From assembly GCF_003054705.1 (NCBI RefSeq), contig NZ_QAYX01000020.1, forward strand, positions 124,001 through 188,000: a DNA stretch of 64,000 nt, given 5' to 3'. The stretch is from Opitutus sp. ER46 (GTDB lineage: Bacteria > Verrucomicrobiota > Verrucomicrobiia > Opitutales > Opitutaceae). Positions 9,201 to 17,930 of the stretch are shown here, in pieces. Positions within the stretch are counted from its first letter, which is position 1. Every line of letters starts with the position of its first letter. The position numbers were made by a program, and so were the translations under genes. The notes under the pieces were generated by a model. It was not told where the DNA came from and ran no database searches. It saw only the letters and a list, made by a program, of their open reading frames with translations.

Positions 9201-9577
9201 GTTCCGCCGTATCGCCCGATGCCATCCACACCCTCCATCACCACCGGCTCCGGGCCCACCCGCACCGCGACGGGCGGCAATGCACCTTCCGCCACCAACT
9301 CGGCAAGGATCGGCGCCTCGCCTTTGGGCCACCAGCGGCCGCGCTCGCGCTCCGCATAGTCCACCGCGCGGGCAACCACAGGCGGGTGCGTCAGGTCGAG
9401 CTGATCCGCCGCCCGCCGGGAAGACTCGACCGCCGCGAGTTCCTTGGCTCTGTGTTCGCGCGGTCCAGCCGTGCGGTCCGGCCGCGCCGCCGCGCCCAGT
9501 CCAAACAGCAGCACGGTGAAGCCCAGCGCCGCCGCCGTGAAGGCCGCGAGAATCAGGATTATGCGCTTGGTGCTCAC
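6251..9577 (-). CDS. Fused peptide-binding protein and DppB-like ABC permease
   Basis: One 1108-residue chain joins two normally separate ABC importer parts. A membrane anchor or signal (RIILILAAFTAAALGFTVLL) is followed by a family-5 solute-binding domain at about residues 110-750, with GVRWSDGHPVTTEDILYWY and YDPARANRLLDELGL. A second half holds six hydrophobic segments and the EAA-type loop TARAKGLRPIRLLLKYPV, typical of DppB/OppB permeases. This predicts dipeptide or oligopeptide uptake with a tethered receptor. No DppC-type permease or ATPase lies nearby. I placed the start at the GTG at 9575-9577; the open frame extends to 9823, but that part is unlike any leader and overlaps the divergent gene. 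The fusion is continuous, with no stop or frame change at the junction. Confidence 0.88.
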   Translation of the reverse strand: MSTKRIILILAAFTAAALGFTVLLFGLGAAARPDRTAGPREHRAKELAAVESSRRAADQLDLTHPPVVARAVDYAERERGRWWPKGEAPILAELVAEGALPPVAVRVGPEPVVMEGVDGIGRYGGTWHRLVNSITDLNTIYWRLSASNLVRWSPHGYPIVPHLAKSWQVSPDFRVYRFTLRAGVRWSDGHPVTTEDILYWYRDELGYFEAQPRNLLRAGATLGRVEKIDDLNVRFVFDEPNPLFLERLASTSMNYEDFSEHVVPEHYLRRYHPALGDQALIRRTMQALKLTSPIALYKHVKHHMNPEHPRLWPWVPHTFRATPPQIFVRNPYYWAVDTQGNQLPYLDRLVMDVRSNNLIAMAAANGEPSMQDRHIRYEDYTLLMDNAERNGYAVYHWKPSTQSLFTLFPNLNRRVDPARPETRWKHALLNEARFRQALSLAINRPEIIRAEFNNAVTPAQLAPPPDSPYAYEPLRNSFIEYDPARANRLLDELGLTQRDAEGYRTFPDGTRMGFMITLSDYTIEGPAQFVIDDWAAVGVRAAYRMRARRLFEQEKLTLEHDITVWTGESEFYPLVEPRNFVPTYFEAFYAPGFGAWYQYGGRYGDPAARRPSAIEPPVGHPLRRAMELLDETLALTSEPARIAHFQQVLAIAAEQVWSISIATPPPQLVVVKNGFRNVPRTALFGGNFQSPANAGIETYFWDKPAEDPLTFAATKRAVAHIVPEPGLGAGMLAADAERPTWFGRMLGGLILAAAGLVVVLLAGRHPLIGRRLLLMVPTLLVVSLIVFALVQLPPGDFATVRVMRLEMQGGGEAEALAAELRKSFHLDEPLLERYARWMGFKWFVSFESQDAGLLQGNLGLSMEHEKPVSEVIGDRVMLTLVVSVATVIFTWAVALPAGIFSAVRQYSVGDYVLTFGAFLAMSVPSFLLALITMYAAKRWLGLNIDGLFSPEFATMRGWNWPKIVDLLKHLWLPVMVLGFGSAAGMIRVMRANLLDELKKPYVTTARAKGLRPIRLLLKYPVRLALNPLVSSLGGLFPQLVSGGAIVAMVLSLPMVGPTLLDALVAEDVYLAGSMLMVLSVLGMVGTLVSDLLLLWLDPRIRLTAEPPA

Positions 9578-9764
9578 GTGACGCCGGGGAACCAGGATGA
9601 AAACGCGGTGAGGCTGCAAGGCCCCGCGCCGCGACGCGAGGAGCGAGTGGGCGGATTTTCGGCTGGGGTCGGCACGCGTCCGCCGCAAAGCTGTAGGTCC
9701 CCGTGATCGCCGCCCGCAGTCCACCAAGGCTGCCTCCGTTCCGACCGCGCCGAAAACCTGTCGC

Positions 9765-10115
9765 ATGCCATCCGCCACCGATCTTTCGCCCGCCACGCCC
9801 CCGAAACCGGCCACGCCCTTCACCCTGCACCACCGGGTGGCCGCCTATGCGGCGCTCGCCGTACCCGGCTCGATCGCGCTGAACCTCGCGCTGAGCGTGA
9901 TCGTCACGCGTACCCCTGCCGGTGCCGTGCACTTCATCCTCACGACGATTCCGCTGCTCGTGATGCTCTCCGCCATCCCCGCGGGTATCTTCGCGCTCTG
10001 CGGCATTCCTCGGTACGGCACCCGTGGTCTGCTCTGGCGGGGCCTCTTCGGCATCATTCTGCCCATCATTCTCGTCGCGATCGTCATTGTCTCGGCCGCG
10101 CACCGCGCGCACTGA
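9765..10115 (+). CDS. Small membrane protein of unknown function
   Basis: A 116-residue protein with three predicted transmembrane segments: roughly residues 26-46 (YAALAVPGSIALNLALSVIV), 57-78 (FILTTIPLLVMLSAIPAGIF) and 90-109 (LLWRGLFGIILPIILVAIVI). A Pro/Thr-rich N-terminus precedes them. No family was recognised. It diverges from the binding protein-permease gene, 187 bases from that start. The gap has no distinct promoter motif that I can defend. Confidence 0.6.
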   Translation: MPSATDLSPATPPKPATPFTLHHRVAAYAALAVPGSIALNLALSVIVTRTPAGAVHFILTTIPLLVMLSAIPAGIFALCGIPRYGTRGLLWRGLFGIILPIILVAIVIVSAAHRAH

Positions 10116-10210
10116 CGCCCCCCGGGCGGCGATGGCCGGCTCCGGCAATCCAGGGCGGCGTCTGTCCGCCCGACCCGAACCGCGGCGCGGTAGGCGGGTC
10201 GATCGCGGGC

Positions 10211-10822
10211 GTGAAGGTGTTTCTTCTCTCCCCCGCCAAGGTTGACGGCGTCCGCGCCGGGCTCCTCCTCAACCCCCGCGCGCCGTTTCCGCTGGCGCGA
10301 ACCCTGCACCGCGAAGGGATCACGCTCGCCGAGGCGTTCACCTTCGCGAGTGGCCTCTACTTTCGTGGGAAGATCACCTACGCCCGGCGGTTCGCCCGCG
10401 GCGACCTGGGCGACGTCATCCGCGTCATCACCACCAACCAGGGTCTGGCGGATCCGGAGCTGCGCGTCAGCCCTCACGACCTGCGCGCCTTTGGCGAGGT
10501 GGATATCTCAGCCGGGGACCCACGCTACCGCAAACCACTCCTCCGCGATCTCCGCCGGCTCGCGCGCCAGCTCGGCACGGACGGGACGGCGGTGCTGCTC
10601 GGCAGCATCGCGACACCAAAGTACCGCGATGTCCTGCTCGAGGGTCTGGGAAACCGGCTGCTCTTCCCGGGCGATTTCGTCGGTCGTGGTGACATGAGCC
10701 GCGGCGCCCTCCTCCTTCGTGCCGCCGTATCCGGAACCGAACTTCCTTACATGGCGGTCTCCAATGCCGTCTTGAGCACCGCCCGCCCGCGCTGGCGGGA
10801 GGCCGGAGGTGGAGAGGGCTGA
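10211..10822 (+). CDS. Conserved-looking protein of unknown function
   Basis: A 203-residue soluble protein starting at a GTG (MKVFLLSPAKVDGVRAG). It has no signal peptide or membrane segment. Codon use and length suggest a real gene; the family was not recognised. The LYFRGKITYARRFA and VLLGSIATPKYRDVLLEGL segments look like conserved cores. The phrase GDFVGRGDMSRGALLLRA near the C-terminus suggests a Rossmann-like or hydrolase fold, but that is speculation. The TGA at 10820-10822 falls inside the left arm of the inverted-repeat element that follows, so the present C-terminus (RWREAGGGEG) may have been set by that insertion. Confidence 0.65.
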   Translation: MKVFLLSPAKVDGVRAGLLLNPRAPFPLARTLHREGITLAEAFTFASGLYFRGKITYARRFARGDLGDVIRVITTNQGLADPELRVSPHDLRAFGEVDISAGDPRYRKPLLRDLRRLARQLGTDGTAVLLGSIATPKYRDVLLEGLGNRLLFPGDFVGRGDMSRGALLLRAAVSGTELPYMAVSNAVLSTARPRWREAGGGEG

Positions 10823-10889
10823 AGGACTGATTGCTGAAAGCTGAAGCCAGAGGCCAGGGGCCGGAAGCCGGAGAAGCCGGAGTCCGAGA

Positions 10890-10948
10890 TAACTAGCCAA
10901 TTCTGGCTAGTTACGTGAGCTAACTAGCCAAATCTGGCTAGTTAGCTC
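10890..10948. repeat. Tandem pair of CTAG-centred palindromes
   Basis: Two near-identical hairpins lie 31 bp apart, both with arms TAACTAGCCA and TGGCTAGTTA. The first (10890-10913) has a 10-bp stem and loop ATTC. The second (10917-10948) extends to 14 bp, flanked by GAGC/GCTC, with loop AATC. CTAG is normally scarce in GC-rich genomes, and four copies occur in 59 bases. Neither hairpin has a T-tract. They could be a protein-binding site, a recombination site or a transcript-stabilising structure. Confidence 0.85.
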
Positions 10949-10980
10949 CGTTTGGGGCCAGGGCCCGCGTACGACCTAAA

Positions 10981-11062
10981 ATGAACCGCGGAGACACTGA
11001 GCAGCGGAGAAGCCCGGTTGATTGGGCGGGTCACAGAGAGCGGAGGAGGTCACCGAACTCCT
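10981..11062. repeat. Block of GGAG/CACTGAG/GTCACAGAG repeats
   Basis: This stretch has units such as GCGGAGACACTGAGCAGCGG and GGTCACAGAGAGCGGAGGAG. They resemble the repeats that flank the GxxExxY gene near 17.5 and 17.9 kb, for example CACTGAGCA followed by GC and GGAG. No GxxExxY gene is present here, so it could be a remnant or a solo copy. The similarity was judged by eye. Confidence 0.55.
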
Positions 11063-11197
11063 GACTCTCGACTTCGGCCCCGGCATCCGCCCCTTCCGCC
11101 TTCCTGCTTCCGGCTTCCGGCCTCTGGCTTCCGTCTTCCGGCCTCAGGCTTCAGCTTTCAGCATTCAGTCTTTCAGCCTTAGCCCCCCGGCCGCAGC

Positions 11198-11899
11198 TTA
11201 TGCCGGCGGCTGATAACGGTAGCCAACGCCGTGCATCGTGACGATCGCCTCAGCGGCCTCGGCGGACTCCATCTTCTTGCGGAGCTGCGCCACGTGCTGG
11301 TCGAGCGTGCGGGTGGTGCCGAAATAGTTCACGCCCCACACCGCGTTGAGCAGCTGATCACGCGTCAGAACCTCTCCGGGATGCGCCGCCAGGACCTCTG
11401 CCAGGTGCAGTTCCCGTGCGGTCAGCGGCACGGTGCGTCCCTCCACCCGCAGCTCGAACTTGCGGCGGTCGATCTCGCCCGCGCCGAAGCGAAACACCGG
11501 CGGCAGTTCGGGCGCCGCCTCCGCCCCACTGACCCGGCTCCGTCGCAGCAGTGCCTCCACCCGCGCGAGCAACTCGTGCACGCCAAAGGGCTTCGTCACG
11601 TAATCGTCGGCGCCGAGCTTCAATCCGACCACCTTGTCGATCTCCTCACCCTTCGCGGTGAGGAACAGCACCGGCATCCGCGCCCCGCCCGCCCGAATCT
11701 CCCGGCACACGTCGTAGCCGCTCGCCTTCGGCATCATCACGTCGAGCAGCACCAGGTCGAACTTCTCCTGGGCAAAGAGCCGGAGCGCCTGCGCCCCGTC
11801 TCCCGCCGCAACCACCGCGTAGCCGTCACTCTCCAGCGTGGCGATCAGTCCCAGCCGGATGTTCGGGTCGTCCTCGGCAATGAGTATCCTGGCTTTCAT
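11198..11899 (-). CDS. OmpR/PhoB-family response regulator
   Basis: A 233-residue DNA-binding response regulator. The receiver domain (residues 4-118) has the acidic pocket (E9, D10, D11), the phospho-acceptor D53 in VLLDVMMPKASGYD, the Thr of FLTAKGEE and the Lys of DDYVTKPFG. A winged-helix trans_reg_C domain follows (about residues 135-230: ELRVEGRTVPLTARELHLAEVL, then TRTLDQHVAQLRKKME). I chose the ATG at 11897-11899, right before the canonical receiver start. It overlaps the kinase stop in an ATGA, so the pair is translationally coupled. Its targets are not visible; the nearby VWA gene is a candidate. Confidence 0.95.
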   Translation of the reverse strand: MKARILIAEDDPNIRLGLIATLESDGYAVVAAGDGAQALRLFAQEKFDLVLLDVMMPKASGYDVCREIRAGGARMPVLFLTAKGEEIDKVVGLKLGADDYVTKPFGVHELLARVEALLRRSRVSGAEAAPELPPVFRFGAGEIDRRKFELRVEGRTVPLTARELHLAEVLAAHPGEVLTRDQLLNAVWGVNYFGTTRTLDQHVAQLRKKMESAEAAEAIVTMHGVGYRYQPPA

Positions 11900-13758
11900 G
11901 ACAGCTCCAAAATGAACTCCGCCCCGCCCCCGGCGCGCGGCGCAAACCGCAGTTCGCCGCCCAACCCGCGCGCGAGCTGCCGGGCGATGCTCAGCCCAAG
12001 GCCGGTCCCGCCTTTCTCCGCGGTGAGCGTGTCGTCCACCCGGTGGAACTTCGCGAAGATGCGCTCGCGGTGTTCCGGCGGCACGCCCGGTCCGCGGTCC
12101 CGCACGCACACGCTCGCACCGCCGCCGTGCGCACGTCCCAGCGCCGGCGCGAGCGCCACCGTGACTTCCCCGCCAGCCGCGGCATACTTCGCCGCATTGT
12201 CGAGGAGGTTGAGCACGATCTGCTCGACCGCGTCGCGATCCGTCACCACCGGCACTGGTCCAGAGGCGAACTCACGCTGGAGCCGTAACCCCGCCTCGGC
12301 GAGCCGGGGTTCGTGGGTATCCAGCAACCGATTCAGCACGGCGCCGAGTTCCAGCGACTCGAGCGCATAGCGTTTCCGCCCCTGTTCCAGCCGGCTGAAA
12401 TCGAGCGCGTTGTTGACCAGCCGCGCCAGCCGCTGGGTCTCGCGACCGATCGTGCCGAGGTACTCGCGGGTCTTCGCGGCATCGGTCACGCGGCCCTGCT
12501 CCAGGAGCTCCGCGTAGAGCCGGATCGTCGTGAGCGGGGTTTTGAATTCGTGGGACACGTTCGCGACGAACGAGGTCTTCTGCGCCGCCTCCGCCTCGCT
12601 GCGTCGCGCCTGCCAGACCAACAGCGAACCGCCGCCGAGCACCGCCGCCACGAAGATCGCCACCAGCACGAGCCCAATCCAAAAAAACGCCCGGCCATCG
12701 CCAACGGCACTCGTGGCCGCCTCGCCCAGATATCCCTCGACGGTCCAGCCGGGCAGCAGCGAGCGCGCGAGCGGCAACCGCACCGTCGGCTCCCCGCCCC
12801 GCGGCACGAGCCCGACCTGGTGCAGCACGCGGCCCTGTTCATCGCGCAAGAGGTAGCCCTCGGCGTCGGCATATTCCGCCGGCAACGCGGCCCCGAGGCG
12901 GTTCACCAGCGCGGCAAGTTGCAGCTCCACGCCGCGCACTTCGGCGGCCGCCGAGGGTTTGACCCAGCCGAGCAGGTGCATCCGGCCGTCAACCACGCGC
13001 GGCGTCCAGCCACGCCGCTCGGACTCCGCCTGATCATCGGCGGCAGGGGTTCGGTCCACGGGCGCAGCAATGGCGTCGGATTCCATCCTGCTTTGGCCGG
13101 CAATCGCGGTGGCAGGAGCGTCGAATTTCCGCGGCGACGAGGACGGCGCGACGGCCGCGGGTTTCGAACGCGCCACCGTCTCGCGCGATTTGAAGAGGTT
13201 CTGCACATCCCGTCGCGCCGACTGGATCTGGGACGTATTCTGCGTCACGGCCTCGCGCTCCGCCTTGTCGCGTGCCACGGCGGCTGCCAGCGCCTCGGCT
13301 GTCGCCGACGGCGGGACCGCAGCCGCATCCGCCTCGCGCCACGGTGGCGCCTCGCGCAGCCACGGTCCAAACCGCCGCAAGAACCCGCGCGCTTCTTCAC
13401 TCGCGTTGGCGCCCGGTCGAAGCAGCCGCCCGTTCTCGGTCGCGCGAAATCCGACCCGCACGAGGGGATTGTCCTTTTCCCAGGCATCGAGCGTGGCGTC
13501 GACGCGGTCAGCCGGTTCGGCCGCCAGCGCATCGAGCAGCCCGGCCTGCACGTCGCCGACCAAAAGCTCGGCATTCTCGACGACCAGCGCCACCCGCGCC
13601 GCCACCGCCGCCCGGCGTGACTCGAGGGCGTACGTACCCTGGGCGCCGATCCGCGCCTGCTCCCGTCGCAGCCAGAACACGGCCGCCGCCGCCACGACCA
13701 GCGTCGGCACCAGGAGCAGGAGCCAATACAGGAAGATGCGGCGGGAAGTCGGGGACAC
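11896..13758 (-). CDS. Sensor histidine kinase
   Basis: A 620-residue inner-membrane kinase, partner of the overlapping OmpR-type regulator. TM1 is at about residues 9-30 and TM2 at about 359-382. They enclose a 330-residue periplasmic sensor that includes a Ser/Ala/Lys-rich, probably disordered stretch (about 160-245). HAMP is not evident; TM2 leads straight to HisKA, with the phospho-acceptor H403 in NVSHEFKTP. The N box (LNLLDNAAKYA), G1 (RDRGPGVP) and G2 (GGTGLGLSIA) of the ATPase are intact. The input is unknown. Its 5' end is about 100 bases from the end of the secreted VWA gene, which is upstream on the same strand and could be in the same transcript. Confidence 0.93.
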   Translation of the reverse strand: MSPTSRRIFLYWLLLLVPTLVVAAAAVFWLRREQARIGAQGTYALESRRAAVAARVALVVENAELLVGDVQAGLLDALAAEPADRVDATLDAWEKDNPLVRVGFRATENGRLLRPGANASEEARGFLRRFGPWLREAPPWREADAAAVPPSATAEALAAAVARDKAEREAVTQNTSQIQSARRDVQNLFKSRETVARSKPAAVAPSSSPRKFDAPATAIAGQSRMESDAIAAPVDRTPAADDQAESERRGWTPRVVDGRMHLLGWVKPSAAAEVRGVELQLAALVNRLGAALPAEYADAEGYLLRDEQGRVLHQVGLVPRGGEPTVRLPLARSLLPGWTVEGYLGEAATSAVGDGRAFFWIGLVLVAIFVAAVLGGGSLLVWQARRSEAEAAQKTSFVANVSHEFKTPLTTIRLYAELLEQGRVTDAAKTREYLGTIGRETQRLARLVNNALDFSRLEQGRKRYALESLELGAVLNRLLDTHEPRLAEAGLRLQREFASGPVPVVTDRDAVEQIVLNLLDNAAKYAAAGGEVTVALAPALGRAHGGGASVCVRDRGPGVPPEHRERIFAKFHRVDDTLTAEKGGTGLGLSIARQLARGLGGELRFAPRAGGGAEFILELS

Positions 13759-13859
13759 GGGGAACGAAGTGGAGCAGACGGCGCAGAGGTGAGCGGGCGA
13801 CGGACCCTAGGGAGCCGGACGGCGGGCGAAGAGCAATACTCAGATCGAGGAGCTGAAGC

Positions 13860-15221
13860 TTACTGGCGCCCCGCGTTCTGCTGCGCGCGAATCTGTGCAT
13901 TGTCGGCGCGGTAGGTTTTGCGGGCGGCGGCGTCGAGCCCGTCGCTGTCGACCCGCCTGGCCTCGGCGGCCGCGGGCGCGGCCAGGCTCGAGACGGCGGT
14001 GTTGCGGTAGGTTTTGGCCAGCTGGTCGAGTTCCGCGGCGCGCCGGGCGAGCAGGCTTCCGGCCTCCTTGCGCTGATTCGCATCCACGAGCGCAACGACC
14101 TCGTCCTTGGCCACGGCGAGCACGTTGGCGGCGTAGTCGGCCTGCACCTTGTGGTTAGCCGACCCGATCACGTCGGTGTCGCGAGCGCTGAATCGGACGG
14201 ACCGGTGGGCCGACAGCGACTCCTGGCGCCGGTTCACCGGATCATCGTAGCGGACCGAGGCACGGGCCAGCTCCTGCTCCTCGCCGGCTGCGGTGGGCGC
14301 CACCTCCACCTCGACGAGCGCAAACTTCTCCTGCCCGCCGTAGATCTGGTTGAGCGTCAGCTCGGCGCGCTGGCCGCGGATCGTCCCCTCCCGGCCGATG
14401 AAACCGACCGGGCGGACGTGCTTCGGAAACTCGATCTCGATCACGACGCGCCGCGCCACCACACTCAGCACATCGCCCAGTTCGGCGGCAAAGATTCGCG
14501 GCAGGTCTTCGCTGTTTTCGACGAAGTAGGTGTTGCCATCACTGCGCTGCGCGAGGCGCGTCATCAGGTCCTCATTGAACCCGAGCCCCAGCCCAACCGT
14601 CGTCACCGAGATTCCCTCGGACATCAGCGAGGCGCCGAGGCGGCCCAACTGTTGAGGCGAACTGGGGCCAACGTTCGCCAGCCCGTCCGAAAGCAGGATG
14701 ATCCGGCTGACGCGGCCCTCGTCCTCGAGGTGACGCCGCACCTCCGTGGCGCCGCAGGTGACGCCGCCGTACAGCGCGGTGTTGCCACTGGCCTCGAGAC
14801 TGCGGATCGCGCGCTCGAGGAGCCGACCGTCGCCCACGCGCCGGGCGGGCACGATCGTTTCCACCTGGGTGTCGTAGGCAATGAGCGCGACGATGTCGTC
14901 GGCGCCTAGGCGGCGCACGGCCTCCAAAGCGGCCTGGCGGGCGTTTTCGATCTTCTCGCCGCTCATCGAGCCCGAGCGGTCGATCACGAGCGCGAGGTTG
15001 ATTGGCGGACGCGCGTCGCGCCGCGGCAGCCGCAGCCCGTCGAGGGCGACCTTGATGATGGCCTTGTCCGTACGACCGGCGGGCATGACCTCGCGGTCGA
15101 CGTCCACCCGGAGCCGCACGGTTGCACCCACGTCCGCCGGGGCGGCCGCAAGTTGGGCATTGAGGACAACGAAAGCGCAGCCGAGCCACGCGAGACAGGA
15201 GAGGAAGGAGCGAAGTTTCAT
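13860..15221 (-). CDS. Secreted von Willebrand factor A domain protein
   Basis: A 453-residue protein with an N-terminal signal peptide (about residues 1-27). The VWA domain follows (about residues 74-260) with an intact MIDAS: D81, S83 and S85 in DRSGSMSG, a later Thr, and an Asp in LLSDGLANVG. After it come a beta-rich region (about 260-370) and an Ala/Arg-rich helical tail. There is no C-terminal membrane anchor or LPXTG-type signal. The family includes YfbK-like proteins, which have no clear biochemical role. It lies directly upstream of the two-component pair on the same strand, so a shared transcript is possible; whether it feeds signal to the kinase is inference. Confidence 0.85.
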   Translation of the reverse strand: MKLRSFLSCLAWLGCAFVVLNAQLAAAPADVGATVRLRVDVDREVMPAGRTDKAIIKVALDGLRLPRRDARPPINLALVIDRSGSMSGEKIENARQAALEAVRRLGADDIVALIAYDTQVETIVPARRVGDGRLLERAIRSLEASGNTALYGGVTCGATEVRRHLEDEGRVSRIILLSDGLANVGPSSPQQLGRLGASLMSEGISVTTVGLGLGFNEDLMTRLAQRSDGNTYFVENSEDLPRIFAAELGDVLSVVARRVVIEIEFPKHVRPVGFIGREGTIRGQRAELTLNQIYGGQEKFALVEVEVAPTAAGEEQELARASVRYDDPVNRRQESLSAHRSVRFSARDTDVIGSANHKVQADYAANVLAVAKDEVVALVDANQRKEAGSLLARRAAELDQLAKTYRNTAVSSLAAPAAAEARRVDSDGLDAAARKTYRADNAQIRAQQNAGRQ

Positions 15222-15465
15222 GGTGAACCCGTGATGGGATGCCCGGAGTGAACCACGAAACGCGGCCTGGGTTGTCAGCGGGCGGTCAGCCGATTGTCAG
15301 GGAATTGTCATGGCACCTTGGCCTCGGCCACGGCGCGGGCCACCGGTGGCGTCGGATGCGGCCGAAGCGGGTCCGGCAGCTTTCGCAAGAAATGAACAAT
15401 GGCTCGCAAACCGTGCCGATGTCCGGAGACGCCACCGCGGTAGATTCTCGGCGTTCCTCCCTCCG

Positions 15466-15921
15466 ATGCTCTTCTTCAAGAAATCCAAGCCGACTCCGGT
15501 GCCAGACTCACGGCTGGTGGTGTCACCCTGCGACGAGACCACGCGGGCGATTGACGGCCTCCTGGCGGCGATCAATCCGCACGACCGGCACCTGGTGGAT
15601 GCCGTGCTCGACCTGCGCGCCGCGTTTCGCGCCGGCAATGACGCGAACACCTGCGTGGCGCAGCTTTTTCAGGTGCGCGAATGGCTCGATGGGCGGCATC
15701 ACCTGGCATTCTTCCGCGTCCGCGACGCCGCCCGCCGCGCCCTGCGGGTGGAAGTGCGCACCGAGCCCGGTGCGCCGTGGATTCCGCGCGAGCTGCCGCT
15801 GAACGCGGTGCGCATCGACGAGGCGCTGAACAGCGCCCTCGCCTGCCTCGCCGCCAACGACATGATTCCGCCGACCGCGGACGGTCGCTTCGTCTTCGCG
15901 ACCGCCACGGTCGCTCAATAG
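15466..15921 (+). CDS. Protein of unknown function
   Basis: A 151-residue soluble protein starting MLFFKKSKPTPVPDSRL. I chose the ATG at 15466 because the open frame above it (to 15310) has no plausible coding character. No family was recognised. The HHLAFFRVRDAARRALRVEV segment and the closing DGRFVFATATVAQ look beta-rich and conserved. It diverges from the VWA gene. A CCTCCCTCC pyrimidine run lies directly before the ATG. Its TAG at 15919-15921 forms the first bases of a strong hairpin. Confidence 0.6.
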   Translation: MLFFKKSKPTPVPDSRLVVSPCDETTRAIDGLLAAINPHDRHLVDAVLDLRAAFRAGNDANTCVAQLFQVREWLDGRHHLAFFRVRDAARRALRVEVRTEPGAPWIPRELPLNAVRIDEALNSALACLAANDMIPPTADGRFVFATATVAQ

Positions 15922-15952
15922 CAGCCTGTCGGACTTCGTCCGCAGGCTGCTA
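15919..15952. repeat. REP-like hairpin beginning at a stop codon
   Basis: A 10-bp outer stem (15919-15928 with 15943-15952), one bulged T and a 4-bp inner stem (CGGA/TCCG) close around a CTTCG loop. It could end transcription of the plus-strand gene, but no T-tract follows on either strand, which fits a REP-type palindrome better than an intrinsic terminator. The first three bases are the stop codon of the gene at 15466. Confidence 0.7.
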
Positions 15953-16000
15953 GCGGATACGCGGCGCGCCGGCACACAACAGCCCGGCGGCGCGCGCGGC

Positions 16001-17502
<1,502 letters not shown>

Positions 17503-17506
<4 letters not shown>

Positions 17507-17880
17507 AGAGCGAGGCGTTTCATTGCACGGGTGAGCACAGTCGAACGGAAATTGAACAGGAGACCAATCCGGCAGCGCGTGAACTTCAGGTACGTCAGCA
17601 CCTGTGCCTGGTGGACCTCAAGCAGCTCATCGACGGCCTTCAGTTCCACGACAACGGATCCTTCGACGAGAAAATCCAGCCGGTAGGCGTCGTCGATCAC
17701 CAGGTTCTTATAGGTCACCGGACAACGCGTCTGTTGCTGATAGGCGAGACCGCGGAGCTGAAACTCGTGCCCAAGTGCGCGCTCGTAGGCCGATTCCAGC
17801 AAGCCGGAGCCGAGTTCTCGGTGGACCTCAATCGCGGCACCGATGATACGCTCCGTGACCGCGTTGATCTGTGGGTTCAT
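17503..17880 (-). CDS. GxxExxY protein (PDDEXK_3 family)
   Basis: A 125-residue protein that carries the family signature GLLESAY (G-x2-E-x2-Y) within ELGSGLLESAYERAL. Later residues DFLVEG and VVELKAV resemble a PD-(D/E)xK nuclease core, as in the PDDEXK_3 (GxxExxY) family. The function is unestablished. Members are often short, multi-copy and near repeats; that is recalled family knowledge. The ATG at 17878-17880 sits just inside the right repeat, which supplies GGAGG about 8-12 bases upstream as an apparent Shine-Dalgarno. The stop overlaps the gatB GTG. It separates gatA from gatB and appears to be an inserted cassette. Confidence 0.9.
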
Positions 17881-17930
17881 CTCCGTGACCTCCGTGCGTG
17901 CTCAGTGAACTCCGTGACTGTTCCCTCCCA
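17881..17930. repeat. Right flanking repeat of the GxxExxY cassette
   Basis: Units such as CTCCGTGACCTCCGTGC (17881-17897) are the inverse of 17494-17510. Two further CTCCGTGAC-like units follow. Read on the minus strand, the repeat gives GCACGGAGGTCACGGAG just before the ATG of the GxxExxY gene. It fills the whole gap up to the gatA stop. Confidence 0.85.

Larger units (their letters stand above)
10817..11178. repeat. Inverted-repeat element, MITE-like, with no coding capacity
   Basis: Arms 10817-10855 and 11140-11178 are inverted copies matching at 36 of 39 positions. A further collinear match (GGCCGGAAGCCGGA-type heptads) continues inward, with about 21 extra bases in the right arm. The arms are built from degenerate CTGAAGC/CGGAAGC units. 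The interior holds a pair of CTAG-centred palindromes and a block of GGAG/CACAGAG-type repeats. No open frame of note lies inside. The left arm supplies the stop codon of the gene ending at 10822, and the right arm ends 20 bases past the response-regulator stop. No target-site duplication was recognised. Confidence 0.7.

Noticed and set aside
9578-9823. An 82-residue N-terminal extension of the binding protein-permease fusion
   Set aside because: It overlaps the divergent gene at 9765 and lacks leader features; the membrane anchor begins right after the GTG at 9577.
13751-13800. Another GxxExxY-type repeat between the kinase and the VWA gene
   Set aside because: Only scattered similarity to CAGAGG and CACGG units; too weak and partly inside the kinase start region.
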